DNA of 60,602 bases from Christensenella sp964438705 (GCA_964438705.1 CAYTKQ010000019.1:1-60602), one strand, 5' to 3'. Positions 52,461 through 60,535 are shown, counted from the stretch's first letter. The notes: generated by a model not told the origin, from the letters alone. Numbers and translations: made by a program.

Positions 52461-53636
52461 ATGAAACGTTTAGTGAAAATTCCAAAAAATGAATATGAGG
52501 ACAGACGAAAAAGAGCGGCACAGATGCTTTTAGATCAGGGATTTGATGTTTTGATCGTCAATTCGACCGAAGCGGATTTTGCCAATGTTCGGTACTTTAG
52601 CGGGTTTTGGCCTTTGTTTGAGCGTGCCGGCGTCGCAATTTCAGCGGCGGGGGACGCGGCGCTCATGGTTGGCCTGGAGAGTGCAATATTTGCGGCGGAT
52701 GTAGGGTTTATCGACAATATACATGTGTTGATGGAGTATCGTGAATCGGCTGATCCCAGCGCGCCCGAAGTAAAGCCGCATACATACCGTGACGTGCTGC
52801 GATCAATCGGCGTGACAGGGGAAAAAATCAGAATAGGCGTCGCGAGCTGGCTTGATACGACGCTCGTGATGATGGACGGATTGAAAGCGGCTTATCCTGA
52901 AGCGGAGATTATCAATGCAAACGAAATCATGATAAAGCTGCGTGAGGTCAAGTCGGATAACGAGATCGCATGCCTTCGAGAGGGTTTTAAGATCGTCGAG
53001 TATGCGATGCAGGAGGTCATCCACGCATTAAAGCCCGGTGTGACGGAGTGCCAGATGGTTGGCGTAGCGCAGCGAGCGATCTATGAAATGGGTGCGGAAT
53101 ATGAGGGCTTGCCCATGTATGTCTTTAGTGAAAAGTCGACAAGCCATGCGATCTCACGTCCGCGTCCTGACAGAGAGATCGGAAAAAATGATATCGTTCA
53201 GCTCAATCTTTCTGCACGTGTAGATGGATATTCTCCAAGCATCGGTATGCCTGTATGTATGGGGAAGCTGACAGACGAACGCAGAAAGTATATCGATTTT
53301 TGTTTGGATGCACACCGCTGGACGGAGAAACAACTGCGTGCGGGTATTTGCGCAGGTGATATAGCAAAAGATTTCTATCAGCTTTATATCAGCAATGGCT
53401 ATGAGGAAAACTATCTTTACGGACCATGCCATGGGACGGGGATGATAGAAGTTGAGGCGCCGTGGATGGAGACGACATCGGAATATCTTTTGGAACCGAA
53501 TATGACGTTTCAGGTAGATACGTTTATGAGTGCACCGAACTTTGGCGTTAGATGGGAGAAAGGCGTTGCCATTACGAAAGAAGGTTTCACGCCTTTATGC
53601 AATCCGATAGGGGAACTTTACGAGCTCGGATTCTGA
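52461..53636 (+). CDS. M24-fold hydrolase lacking canonical metal ligands (creatinase-like)
   Basis: A 391-residue pita-bread-fold protein with an N-terminal creatinase-N domain (1-150) and an M24 domain. The usual first metal Asp (IDxG) is N249 in VQLNLS. The second (GYxSD) is S260 in GYSPS. The His is kept as H324 in CHGTG. The next Glu appears as D353 in FQVDTF, and the last Glu as E366 in RWEKG. H229 (STSHAIS) is in the place of the catalytic His of creatinase. This pattern fits the metal-independent branch (creatinase and relatives) rather than Xaa-Pro aminopeptidase. It is the last gene before the operon terminator. Confidence 0.86.
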   Translation: MKRLVKIPKNEYEDRRKRAAQMLLDQGFDVLIVNSTEADFANVRYFSGFWPLFERAGVAISAAGDAALMVGLESAIFAADVGFIDNIHVLMEYRESADPSAPEVKPHTYRDVLRSIGVTGEKIRIGVASWLDTTLVMMDGLKAAYPEAEIINANEIMIKLREVKSDNEIACLREGFKIVEYAMQEVIHALKPGVTECQMVGVAQRAIYEMGAEYEGLPMYVFSEKSTSHAISRPRPDREIGKNDIVQLNLSARVDGYSPSIGMPVCMGKLTDERRKYIDFCLDAHRWTEKQLRAGICAGDIAKDFYQLYISNGYEENYLYGPCHGTGMIEVEAPWMETTSEYLLEPNMTFQVDTFMSAPNFGVRWEKGVAITKEGFTPLCNPIGELYELGF

Positions 53637-53667
53637 TAACGGATCGTATGATACGATGTTTTTCAAC

Positions 53668-53723
53668 ACACTGCCCTTAAAGTCGGTCTGGATCAGCCGC
53701 CGACTTCAAGGGCAGTGTTTTTT
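53668..53723. terminator. Operon terminator
   Basis: ACACTGCCCTT...AAGGGCAGTGT, with an inner AAGTCGG/CCGACTT pair, forms a long two-part stem ending in six T. It also lies just past the lplA stop on the other strand. Confidence 0.9.
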
Positions 53724-54717
53724 AATAACCCTGCGCTTCGATATAATCCGCGAGATCGTTCAATATCTGCGCCTGCTCTTCCGTGTGGGGAATGGAACGC
53801 ATGCGCTCCGCAAGCGCCTCGCTTTTGAAGGTGCAGCCAACGAGCACGGGTGGGATGGTTTCGATGAAATCCGCGTCCATTGCGTCGGAATAAAGCTTGG
53901 CGGAAGTGACCTTTGCTTCGCGCGTACTCAGAAGCAGCTCGGCACCGCCCCACGAAAAGCGAGTCTTGATGGTGATATCAAACTTGGGGGATTCGCCGAA
54001 GATCCAATCCCATCCGGAATTGCGATCCTCGATGTCTTTGATCTGCGCCCATGCCTCGGGCGTGAAGGGGTAATCCTGTACGGAACCGTACTCATCCACA
54101 AACGCTTTTTTCAGCGCTTCCGCCATTTTGGCGGGCGTGATTTCGGGATTCAGCTCCGCAAGATTGACCACACGCGAACGCACAGACGCGATGCCCTTGG
54201 ATTCGATCTTGTCCTTGGGTACGGCAAGATATGCGGAAAGCTTGCTCATATCCGTATTGATGAGGATGGTGCCGTGGTGAAACGCGCCGTTTTTGCGCAT
54301 GCAAAACGCGTTGCCCGAAAACTTTCGCCCATCCGCGAGAATGTCGTTGCGGCCGGAAAATTCCGCGTGAACGCCGAACTGCCGCACTGCGCGGAGCATC
54401 ACCTTCAGCTGCCTGTGCAGATCGTAGACGTTTTTACCCGCGACAAAGGAAAAATTGAGGTTCTCGACATCGTGGAACACCGCGCCGCCGCCTGAAACGC
54501 GCCGGGCAAGTTTTCCGCCGTCGGCGTACAGCACCTCGTGACGGCATTCCCCCCACGCATTCTGATTTTTCCCGATGATCACGGAATCTGTGTGTGTATA
54601 GAGATAGAGCACGACGTCATCGAGGCCGATGTGCTCAACGAGATATTCTTCCACCGCGAGCGTGTGGTGGGGATCGTTGCTGGGAGAAATGTAGAAATAA
54701 CGGTTTTGTACTGACAT
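53722..54717 (-). CDS. lplA: Lipoate-protein ligase A
   Basis: Activates free lipoate with ATP and attaches it to lipoyl domains of 2-oxoacid dehydrogenases or GcvH. It has 331 residues. Hallmarks are VIIGKNQNAWGEC, LARRVSGGGAVFHDVENLNFSF and GRKFSGNAFCMRKNGAFHHGTILINTD. The activating lysine lies in ESKGIASVRSRVVNL. A C-terminal accessory domain is present. AAAGGAG is 7 nt before the ATG. Clients are not in the window. The gene is divergent from the PHP gene at 54842. Confidence 0.95.
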   Translation of the reverse strand: MSVQNRYFYISPSNDPHHTLAVEEYLVEHIGLDDVVLYLYTHTDSVIIGKNQNAWGECRHEVLYADGGKLARRVSGGGAVFHDVENLNFSFVAGKNVYDLHRQLKVMLRAVRQFGVHAEFSGRNDILADGRKFSGNAFCMRKNGAFHHGTILINTDMSKLSAYLAVPKDKIESKGIASVRSRVVNLAELNPEITPAKMAEALKKAFVDEYGSVQDYPFTPEAWAQIKDIEDRNSGWDWIFGESPKFDITIKTRFSWGGAELLLSTREAKVTSAKLYSDAMDADFIETIPPVLVGCTFKSEALAERMRSIPHTEEQAQILNDLADYIEAQGY

Positions 54718-54751
54718 GATAGCACTCCTTTGCTGTGTAAAATCATGTTAT

Positions 54752-54780
54752 ATTATATGTAATTTTTTGCATGGAAGCAA
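54752..54780 (-). promoter_or_regulatory. Promoter of lplA
   Basis: On the minus strand, TTGCTT and TATAAT are separated by 17 bp. Confidence 0.75.
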
Positions 54781-54788
54781 GATGCCCG

Positions 54789-54817
54789 TTGATTCTGGGC
54801 GGTATATATAATATGAT
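54789..54817 (+). promoter_or_regulatory. Promoter of the PHP gene at 54842
   Basis: TTGATT and TATGAT are separated by 17 bp. It lies back to back with the lplA promoter. Confidence 0.7.
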
Positions 54818-54841
54818 AAGAACGGAAGGAAGGACAAAACC

Positions 54842-55543
54842 ATGAAATACTATCAGGCGGAGACGCATTGCCACACCAGCGAAGTGAGCCCGTGCTCGCG
54901 CATCCCGGCAAAGTATCTGGTCAAGGGATATGAAGAGGCGGGGTACCGTTATGTGATCATCACGGATCACTATCATCCAGTTGTGCTTGAAAACCCGGCG
55001 CTGGGGGGAAAGGCATGGGAGGAGCGCATCGATTATTTTTTGACGGGTTACGAAGCGGCAAAAAAAGCGGCGCAGGGAACGGACCTCGTTGTGCTCAACG
55101 CGTTTGAGGTAGTGCTCGACCGCGGTGAGGACGGTCTCGGAAACGATTTTCTGGTCTACGGGGCCGACCGGGATTTTTTGCTGCGTGAGCCTTATCTTTA
55201 TAAGCTGGATTATGAGTCGTTTTATAAAAAGATGCGCGAAAACGGCTTGCTCGTATTTCAGGCGCACCCCTACCGCTACGGCCTGCACCCCATCGAGCCG
55301 ATCTGCTATGACGGCATCGAGATGGTGAACACGCATCCGCGCCATTTTTCGCACAACGCGCTGGCGATCGATTTTGCATCCAAGCATGACCTTCTGGTGA
55401 TCGGCGGGAGCGACGCGCACGGCGAGGAGGACATCGGACGGGGCGGCGTGATGCTCCCCGACGGGATCGGGACGACGCAGGATTTTGTGCAGTACTACAG
55501 GGAAAGCGGTTCGCCGGAGTTGATCGTCACGTTTGGCGCTTAA
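54842..55543 (+). CDS. PHP-domain phosphoesterase (histidinol-phosphatase-like)
   Basis: A 233-residue metal-dependent hydrolase. ETHCHTSEVSPCS begins the metal site (H9, H11 by pattern), followed by YVIITDHYHP, VFQAHPYR, NTHPRHFSHN and IGGSDAHGEED. The spacing resembles short PHP proteins annotated as histidinol phosphatase or trpH-like, but no histidine genes are nearby. GGAAGGAAGG precedes the ATG. It appears monocistronic; no strong terminator separates it from the next promoter. Confidence 0.83.
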   Translation: MKYYQAETHCHTSEVSPCSRIPAKYLVKGYEEAGYRYVIITDHYHPVVLENPALGGKAWEERIDYFLTGYEAAKKAAQGTDLVVLNAFEVVLDRGEDGLGNDFLVYGADRDFLLREPYLYKLDYESFYKKMRENGLLVFQAHPYRYGLHPIEPICYDGIEMVNTHPRHFSHNALAIDFASKHDLLVIGGSDAHGEEDIGRGGVMLPDGIGTTQDFVQYYRESGSPELIVTFGA

Positions 55544-55583
55544 AAAGGAGTTTACCAAAAAGGCGCTGTGGGTATCTATACTA

Positions 55584-55612
55584 TTGGACGATATTGTAGA
55601 AAAATATATCAA
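55584..55612 (+). promoter_or_regulatory. Candidate promoter of the DUF1858 gene
   Basis: TTGGAC and TATCAA are separated by 17 bp. This is a modest match. Confidence 0.45.
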
Positions 55613-55640
55613 CTGATTGAGGGAAAAGAGGTAAAAAACA

Positions 55641-55847
55641 ATGGCACAAAAAATTACGAAGGATATGAACATCATGGAAATCCTGCAGATCGACGATGGT
55701 CTTGCGCCGATCTTCATGGAATCGGGTATGGGCTGCCTTGGCTGCGCTGCGGCGCATTTTGAAAATCTCGAGCAGGCTTGTGCGGTGCATGGCATCGATG
55801 CGGACGCGCTAGAGGGAAAACTCAACGCGTATCTGGAAACGAAATAA
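55641..55847 (+). CDS. DUF1858 redox-disulfide domain protein
   Basis: A 68-residue protein of the DUF1858 / hybrid-cluster-associated disulfide domain family. KITKDMNIMEILQID is the typical start, and SGMGCLGCAAA holds the conserved CxxC (C32, C35). It is common in anaerobes next to redox enzymes. Here it precedes rubredoxin and a flavodiiron protein, which supports a role in thiol or oxygen-stress redox. A hairpin lies between it and the rubredoxin gene, allowing unequal expression. Confidence 0.9.
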   Translation: MAQKITKDMNIMEILQIDDGLAPIFMESGMGCLGCAAAHFENLEQACAVHGIDADALEGKLNAYLETK

Positions 55848-55872
55848 GCACGCACGACAATCAAACGAACGC

Positions 55873-55898
55873 AAACGGCCTTTTTGCAGAGGCCGTTT
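55873..55898 (+). terminator. Intercistronic hairpin, possibly a leaky terminator
   Basis: AAACGGCC and GGCCGTTT are perfect complements around a 10-nt loop. It is followed by CATATG rather than a T run. Confidence 0.5.
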
Positions 55899-55925
55899 CA
55901 TATGAAAAACAAAGGAGAAATCAAA

Positions 55926-56084
55926 ATGGAAAAGTATGTATGCACGATCTGCGGTTATGTTTATGATCCCGAGGCGGGCGACCCGGACAACGGCGTTGCG
56001 GCGGGCACGAAGTGGGACGATGTTTCGGCGGACTGGGTTTGCCCCGTTTGCGGCGCGGATAAGTCCGCTTTTGAGAAGGAATGA
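55926..56084 (+). CDS. Rubredoxin
   Basis: A 52-residue Fe(SCys)4 electron carrier. CTICGYVYDPEAGDP (C6, C9) and WVCPVCGADKSAF (C39, C42) are the two knuckles. AAGGAG lies 8 nt upstream of the ATG at 55926; the frame stays open 14 codons further but without a ribosome site. It lies 18 bp before the flavodiiron gene and is its expected electron donor. Confidence 0.97.
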   Translation: MEKYVCTICGYVYDPEAGDPDNGVAAGTKWDDVSADWVCPVCGADKSAFEKE

Positions 56085-56102
56085 TTCGGAGGGGTATGTA
56101 GT

Positions 56103-57296
56103 ATGTCAGCAACACCGGCAAAAATTAAAGACGGCATCTGGTGGGTAGGTGTTCAAAATCCTGATCTGCGTATTTTTGACGTGATCATGAGAACGGAATG
56201 GGGTACGTCGTATAATTCCTATCTGATTCAGGGAAGCGAAAAAATTGCAGTTGTGGACGCGGTCAAGCAGGGCTTTGCGGACGAGCAGCTCGAACGCATC
56301 AGCCAGATTGTGGACCCGAAGAAAATCGATTACATTATATGCAATCACACGGAGCCCGATCATTCGGGCGCGATCCTTAAGCTGATGGAAGCCGCGCCGA
56401 ATGCGGTGATCGTATGTTCGCGTCCGGCGAAGAGCTTTATTAAGGAAATCGTTAACGAGGATTTTGAATGCATCGTGACGGGGGATGGCGTATCGCTTGA
56501 CCTTGGCGGCAAGACGATCGAGTTTATCTCGGCACCGTATCTGCACTGGCCGGATTCCATGTTCACGTATGTGAAGGAGGACGGTTTTCTCTCGTCAGGG
56601 GATGTGTTTGGCTTCCATTATTCGGCGAAGGATATCTTTGACGATCTGACGAAGCTTGATAACAACATGATCGCTTCGCAGAAGTATTATTTCGACGTGA
56701 TCATGTCGCCCTTCAAGAGCTACGTGCTTGCCGCAATCGAAAAGATTCGCGATTTGAAGATCGACGTGATCGGCCCGTCGCACGGACCGGTGCTTCGTCA
56801 GGACCCGTGGGGCGCTGTTACGCGGTATGAAAACTGGTCTTGCCCCGCCAATAATGATCCGAAGAAGATCTACATCGGTTATGTGACGTGCTATGGCTAT
56901 ACCGCCAAGCTTGCGGACAAGCTGTATGCCGGAGCGGATCAGGATTGCGTAGAGGTAGAAATCGAGGATGTTTCCAAGCTGTCGCCCGGCGACGTCGCGG
57001 CGAAGATTCACGCGGCGGATGCGTTCGCGCTTGGTTCGCCTACATTGAACCGTGATGCGTTAAAGCCGGTGTGGGATGTGATGACCTCCCTGTGCGCGTA
57101 TATCGTGAAGGACAAGCCTGCGGCGGTGTTTGGCACCTACGCATGGAGCGGTGAAGCGTGCAAGTATATGGCGGAGCGGCTCACAAATCTTGGCGTGAAG
57201 GTGGTGGGCGAAGCGAAAGCGAAGCTCAACCCGAACGAGGAAGAACTCGCGGGAGCCTATGAGCTGGGCGTGAAGCTTAGGGAAGCGCTCAAATAA
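56103..57296 (+). CDS. fprA: FprA-type flavodiiron protein (A-type flavoprotein)
   Basis: Reduces O2 to water (or NO to N2O) at a diiron centre with electrons from rubredoxin, protecting anaerobes. It has 397 residues. The metallo-beta-lactamase-like domain carries HTEPDHSG (H82, E84, D86, H87), with SSGDVFGFH and GPSHGPVLR as further ligands. A C-terminal flavodoxin domain starts near 255 (IYIGYVTCYGYTAKLADKLYAG) and includes GTYAWSGEACK. It forms an operon with rubredoxin and ends at a strong terminator. Confidence 0.96.
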   Translation: MSATPAKIKDGIWWVGVQNPDLRIFDVIMRTEWGTSYNSYLIQGSEKIAVVDAVKQGFADEQLERISQIVDPKKIDYIICNHTEPDHSGAILKLMEAAPNAVIVCSRPAKSFIKEIVNEDFECIVTGDGVSLDLGGKTIEFISAPYLHWPDSMFTYVKEDGFLSSGDVFGFHYSAKDIFDDLTKLDNNMIASQKYYFDVIMSPFKSYVLAAIEKIRDLKIDVIGPSHGPVLRQDPWGAVTRYENWSCPANNDPKKIYIGYVTCYGYTAKLADKLYAGADQDCVEVEIEDVSKLSPGDVAAKIHAADAFALGSPTLNRDALKPVWDVMTSLCAYIVKDKPAAVFGTYAWSGEACKYMAERLTNLGVKVVGEAKAKLNPNEEELAGAYELGVKLREALK

Positions 57297-57306
57297 AAAG
57301 AATGAT

Positions 57307-57339
57307 AAAAAACGGATGCCAATGTGCGTCCGTTTTTTT
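57307..57339 (+). terminator. Terminator after fprA
   Basis: AAAAAACGGATGC and GTGCGTCCGTTTTTT-like arms pair around a 6-nt loop and end in T7. Confidence 0.9.
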
Positions 57340-57373
57340 GATAGCCATTCTCACAAGAACTTTTATTGTTGGT

Positions 57374-57393
57374 GTTGCAAAATATTTTGCAAC
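57374..57393. promoter_or_regulatory. Perfect 20-bp palindrome in a promoter
   Basis: GTTGCAAAATATTTTGCAAC is identical to its reverse complement. Its left half contains the -35 TTGCAA of the promoter at 57375-57402, so a bound dimer would cover the -35 and spacer. Confidence 0.75.
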
Positions 57394-57402
57394 TGCTATA
57401 AT
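57375..57402 (+). promoter_or_regulatory. Promoter of the DUF4214 protein gene
   Basis: TTGCAA and an extended -10 TGCTATAAT are separated by 16 bp. Confidence 0.75.
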
Positions 57403-57462
57403 CTTAGATGTAGAAGAATATTTTTATAAACAACAATGAAAATTTAAGGGAGGGGTCCTGTA

Positions 57463-58935
57463 ATGAAAAAAATTGTTGTATTAATTGTGGTAGTATTGCT
57501 CATGCTGAACTCTGTTGCATTTGCGGCGGGAATTCCGACAACCCTAGGAGCAAACGCACAGCCGGGTAGCGCGATTTCCGATGTGTTAGCGGAAAACGGT
57601 GAGCCAAATGGTGCGCCGTCCGATTCAGCGATGGATGAAATTGAGCCAAGAAGCGCACCTTTAGAAGCAGAGGAATTACAAGACGCACCGGCAGAACCAG
57701 TGCAAACACAACAAGAGGTTGTTGATGCACCAGAGAACGAACTGATTCAGCCGTTTGTACAGACGAAAAGTGGTGCCGAGCTTAATGAAGCGTGGTTCAA
57801 CGATGCTTATGCTAGCATGAAAGATGCTTCTGCGGAAAAGACGGAAAATGAACTCAGCGCTATGGGATTACCTTCGGACGCAAGCCGATTCGTAATCACA
57901 AAACCCATAGACGCAAAAACCTTTAATATTGGAGCTGATATTTATACGGAAGCTCGTATGCTTGATTGCTGGCCGTGGTATTACAGTCTGGCGGTATTTA
58001 AAAACGGAAAGCTTTATGAGGTGCTCACCGAGGACAATTTCATTAAAACAAACAATATGACTTATTATGGTACATTTGACACAAGCAGATATGCTGCCGG
58101 GGACTATGAATTGTTTGGGATCGTACATACAGAGCAGGGTGGCGATGGCGGGCTCGTTATGTTCAGGCACACTGTTAGCTTCAAACTGCGCGCGCCGACG
58201 GAAATATACAATTTTGCAGATCGTTTATACACAAAAGCGCTTGGCAGAAGCGCGGATGCTGCGGGCAAGGAATACTGGGCAAAGAGTTTGATCAAAGGCA
58301 CCACGACTGGTATGCAGGCAGCGGCGAGCTTTTTCATCTCTCCCGAAATGGAAAACAAAAAGCTAAGCAATGGAGAATATATTACCAGACTTTACAGAAC
58401 GTGCATGAACAGGGAGGCGGACTCAAGCGGGAAAAGCTATTGGATGGGAGTTCTTGATCAGGGCGTAAGTAGAAAATATCTCATAACAGGATTTTTGAAC
58501 AGTTCTGAGTTTAGGGGCTTGTGCAATTCTGCGGGAATCACTCTGGGCACTTACGTATCCGATGAAGCGAGAGATAAAAATCCGAAAGCGACCGGCTTTA
58601 TCAATCGGCTTTACAAAACATGCATGGGTCGTTCCGGGGATGCGAACGGACTCAATTTTTGGGCCGGCAAATTGTTGGAAAAAACGGTGAAGGGCGGAAG
58701 TATGGCGTATAACTTCTTTTTCAGCCCGGAGTTCAAAAACAAAAATTATAATGGCTCAGAGTATATCAAACGTTTATATTCGGCGATGATGAACAGACAA
58801 TCGGATGCGGCGGGTCTTGAATTTTGGCAAAATCAAATTTATGCTGGGAAAAGCAGGGAAGAAGTTTTTTGGGATTTTGTTAATTCGTCGGAGTTTGGTA
58901 GTATATGCAGTTCATATGGAATTCCAAGGTTATAG
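57463..58935 (+). CDS. Secreted DUF4214 protein
   Basis: A 490-residue protein. A signal peptide (1-22, ending FAA) is followed by an acidic, proline-rich, disordered stretch (to about 95) and a beta-rich domain (about 110-240; YYSLAVFKNGKLYEVLTEDN). Two pairs of DUF4214-type helical units follow: FADRLYTKALGRSADAAGKEYW with YITRLYRTCMNREADSSGKSYW, and FINRLYKTCMGRSGDANGLNFW with YIKRLYSAMMNRQSDAAGLEFW. DUF4214 occurs in extracellular or S-layer-associated proteins. No sortase motif or TM is present, so it is released or bound non-covalently. AGGGAGGGG precedes the ATG. Confidence 0.87.
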   Translation: MKKIVVLIVVVLLMLNSVAFAAGIPTTLGANAQPGSAISDVLAENGEPNGAPSDSAMDEIEPRSAPLEAEELQDAPAEPVQTQQEVVDAPENELIQPFVQTKSGAELNEAWFNDAYASMKDASAEKTENELSAMGLPSDASRFVITKPIDAKTFNIGADIYTEARMLDCWPWYYSLAVFKNGKLYEVLTEDNFIKTNNMTYYGTFDTSRYAAGDYELFGIVHTEQGGDGGLVMFRHTVSFKLRAPTEIYNFADRLYTKALGRSADAAGKEYWAKSLIKGTTTGMQAAASFFISPEMENKKLSNGEYITRLYRTCMNREADSSGKSYWMGVLDQGVSRKYLITGFLNSSEFRGLCNSAGITLGTYVSDEARDKNPKATGFINRLYKTCMGRSGDANGLNFWAGKLLEKTVKGGSMAYNFFFSPEFKNKNYNGSEYIKRLYSAMMNRQSDAAGLEFWQNQIYAGKSREEVFWDFVNSSEFGSICSSYGIPRL

Positions 58936-58960
58936 CGACAAGACAATAACGCAACAAAAG

Positions 58961-59000
58961 GGCTGTCACAGAATAAAAACTGAGGCAGCTCGTTTTTTAT
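58961..59000 (+). terminator. Possible terminator after the DUF4214 gene
   Basis: GGGCTG pairs with CAGCTC (one G-U) over a 20-nt loop and is followed by GTTTTTT. Confidence 0.45.
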
Positions 59001-59094
59001 GTACGAGACTTTAGCCTGTTGAGGACGCGAAGCGTGCGAAACGAAAACCCATCCGCTATTCGAGTGCGCGTCAGAAGTTATAAAAAAAATCAAC

Positions 59095-59560
59095 AGTCCA
59101 GTAGTATTAAGATGCTCAAGCCTCTATACGAAGAAAGGGAGGGCGATTTAATGGCAAACAAAATGCATAGTCTGGCGCACACGAAGTGGATGTGCAAATC
59201 TAAGGGTGAAGGGTATTTAACGGTGGACCATGTACACATGCTAGATAGTATACCACCCAAAATAAGTGTATCCAGCTTCATGGTATACCTAAAGGGAAAA
59301 AGCGTGTTGATGATGTTTGATCAACATGCAAACTTGAAGCATAAGTTTGGAAACAGGCACTTTTGGTTGGAAGGATACTATGCGAGAACGGTCGGGCTGA
59401 ATGAAGCAACAATAAAAAAGTATATCCAAGAGCAGGAAAAACACGATATTGCTCTTGATAAGCTGAGTGTCAAAGAGTATGAAGACCCCTTCAAGGGGTA
59501 GGCCGATAGTACGAACGCTCCCTTAGTGGCAATGGCAATAGAGGCTTGAACGTGATTCCC
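59095..59560 (+). mobile_element. IS200/IS605-family insertion sequence remnant
   Basis: The element surrounds the truncated transposase. Ends are approximate. IS200 elements lack terminal inverted repeats and target duplications; the only end-like structure visible is the CCCCTTCAAGGGG hairpin at 59486-59498. I cannot define the left end. Confidence 0.5.
59151..59501 (+). pseudogene. IS200-type transposase with internal deletion
   Basis: The frame reads MANKMHSLAHTKWMCK, then directly into DHVHMLDSIPPKISVSSFM, LKGKSVLMMFDQHANLKHKF, GNRHFWLEGYYARTVGLNEA and KEYEDPFKG. These are signature parts of clostridial Y1 (HUH) transposases. HVH and the catalytic-Tyr helix ATIKKYIQEQE remain. The roughly 35 residues normally lying between the CK and the DHVHML segment (including FTPKYRR) are missing, leaving 116 residues against about 150. 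It is probably inactive. A GGGAGGG ribosome site and flanking hairpin CCCCTTCAAGGGG (ending at the stop) survive. Confidence 0.8.
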
Positions 59561-59696
59561 TAATTGTTTAGAACTTTGCACAAAATTGTCCTACAACAAA
59601 AAACAGGATTGTGCTCACGCACTTGCTTGTTATTTTGCTTTGAGGATAGTTCCTTAATGAAACAGCCCCCTTTGTTTAAAGTCGGGCGGAGAGTTC

Positions 59697-59726
59697 TTGA
59701 CAGATGGACGGGCGACAAGATATCAT
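59697..59726 (+). promoter_or_regulatory. Promoter of the lipoprotein gene
   Basis: A perfect TTGACA is followed after 18 bp by TATCAT. Confidence 0.7.
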
Positions 59727-59759
59727 GATACACATAAAATATTACGGAGCAATTATTCG

Positions 59760-60458
59760 ATGTATAAGAAACAAAGAGTGATCTTCGTGCTCGCAATTGC
59801 GGCAATGCTGATCGCGCTGAGTGGCTGCACAGAGCAAACCATTCAGACGGATATGCAGGTATCCCCGGCAGATACGCAGCAAGGCGGTACGCAGGAGAGC
59901 GCTTCCAGGAGCGCCGCGCCGCAGGCATCCGGAGAGATTGAGGACATCCAAACGACGCCCGGACCGCAGGGCACGACCGTCACCGGAGAGAGCGAAGGCA
60001 CCGCAGGGGAAGCAGAGTTTTCCTACGGTGAGCGCTATGAGGCAGACGGATATTCCTTCCGCTATCCGGAGGGGAGTACGATCCTCGAAGATACCGAAAC
60101 ACAGAAGGTCTTCGCGTTTGGAGACGGGTATGTGCTCAATGTGACCCGGCTCAATTTGAGCGGACAGGACATCACCTTTGATAAGGCGCTTCAAGTTTAC
60201 CGCAAAACGCTTGAAACGCTGGGTAGCACGGTGGAGTCGGTTGAGCGGATCGGCGGCTTCGATCCCGGTGCGCCGCTTTATGAAAACGCGCTGCTTGCCC
60301 TCAAGCTCAAGAGCGGAGACGAGCTGACCGAAGCGGCGCAGGTATTCTTTTTGGCGGACGCATGCAACTACACCTTTACCGTTTCAAAACGGGATGGAAA
60401 TATGGAGAAGCTCAAAGAAATTGTGAGCGACGTGATCAGGACGTTCTCCATCACTTAA
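59760..60458 (+). CDS. Lipoprotein of unknown function
   Basis: A 232-residue lipoprotein. The start at 59760 gives MYKKQRVIFVLAIAAMLIALSGC with lipobox LSGC (C23). The in-frame start farther upstream would run through the promoter. A Gln/Ser/Thr/Gly-rich spacer (to about 85) is followed by a compact alpha/beta domain (YEADGYSFRYPEGSTILEDTE; GYVLNVTRLNLSG; FTVSKRDGNMEKLKEIVSDVI). This is reminiscent of PsbP/DcrB-type surface proteins, a resemblance I cannot verify. It is monocistronic with a clear terminator. Confidence 0.78.
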   Translation: MYKKQRVIFVLAIAAMLIALSGCTEQTIQTDMQVSPADTQQGGTQESASRSAAPQASGEIEDIQTTPGPQGTTVTGESEGTAGEAEFSYGERYEADGYSFRYPEGSTILEDTETQKVFAFGDGYVLNVTRLNLSGQDITFDKALQVYRKTLETLGSTVESVERIGGFDPGAPLYENALLALKLKSGDELTEAAQVFFLADACNYTFTVSKRDGNMEKLKEIVSDVIRTFSIT

Positions 60459-60467
60459 AAAGACGGC

Positions 60468-60498
60468 AAAAAAAGCGCATAACCAAGCGCTTTTTTTT
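60468..60498 (+). terminator. Terminator after the lipoprotein gene
   Basis: AAAAAAAGCGC and GCGCTTTTTTTT pair around ATAACCAA. Confidence 0.9.
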
Positions 60499-60535
60499 AT
60501 TTCTAATAAAAAGGATAAAAAAGTGCAAAAAGATG

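Noticed and set aside
44747..53636. A complete creatinine-to-sarcosine degradation pathway
   Set aside because: The transporter is of sugar type, the creatininase central motif differs, and sarcosine-processing genes are absent. The genes share folds with that pathway, which is not enough to name the substrate.
53656..54495. A 279-codon plus-strand frame opposite lplA
   Set aside because: It would begin inside the operon terminator, and lplA on the other strand is unambiguous.
57374..57393. Palindrome as a transcription terminator
   Set aside because: It is AT-rich, has no loop or T run after it, and is followed directly by a -10 element. The real terminator of fprA is at 57307-57339.
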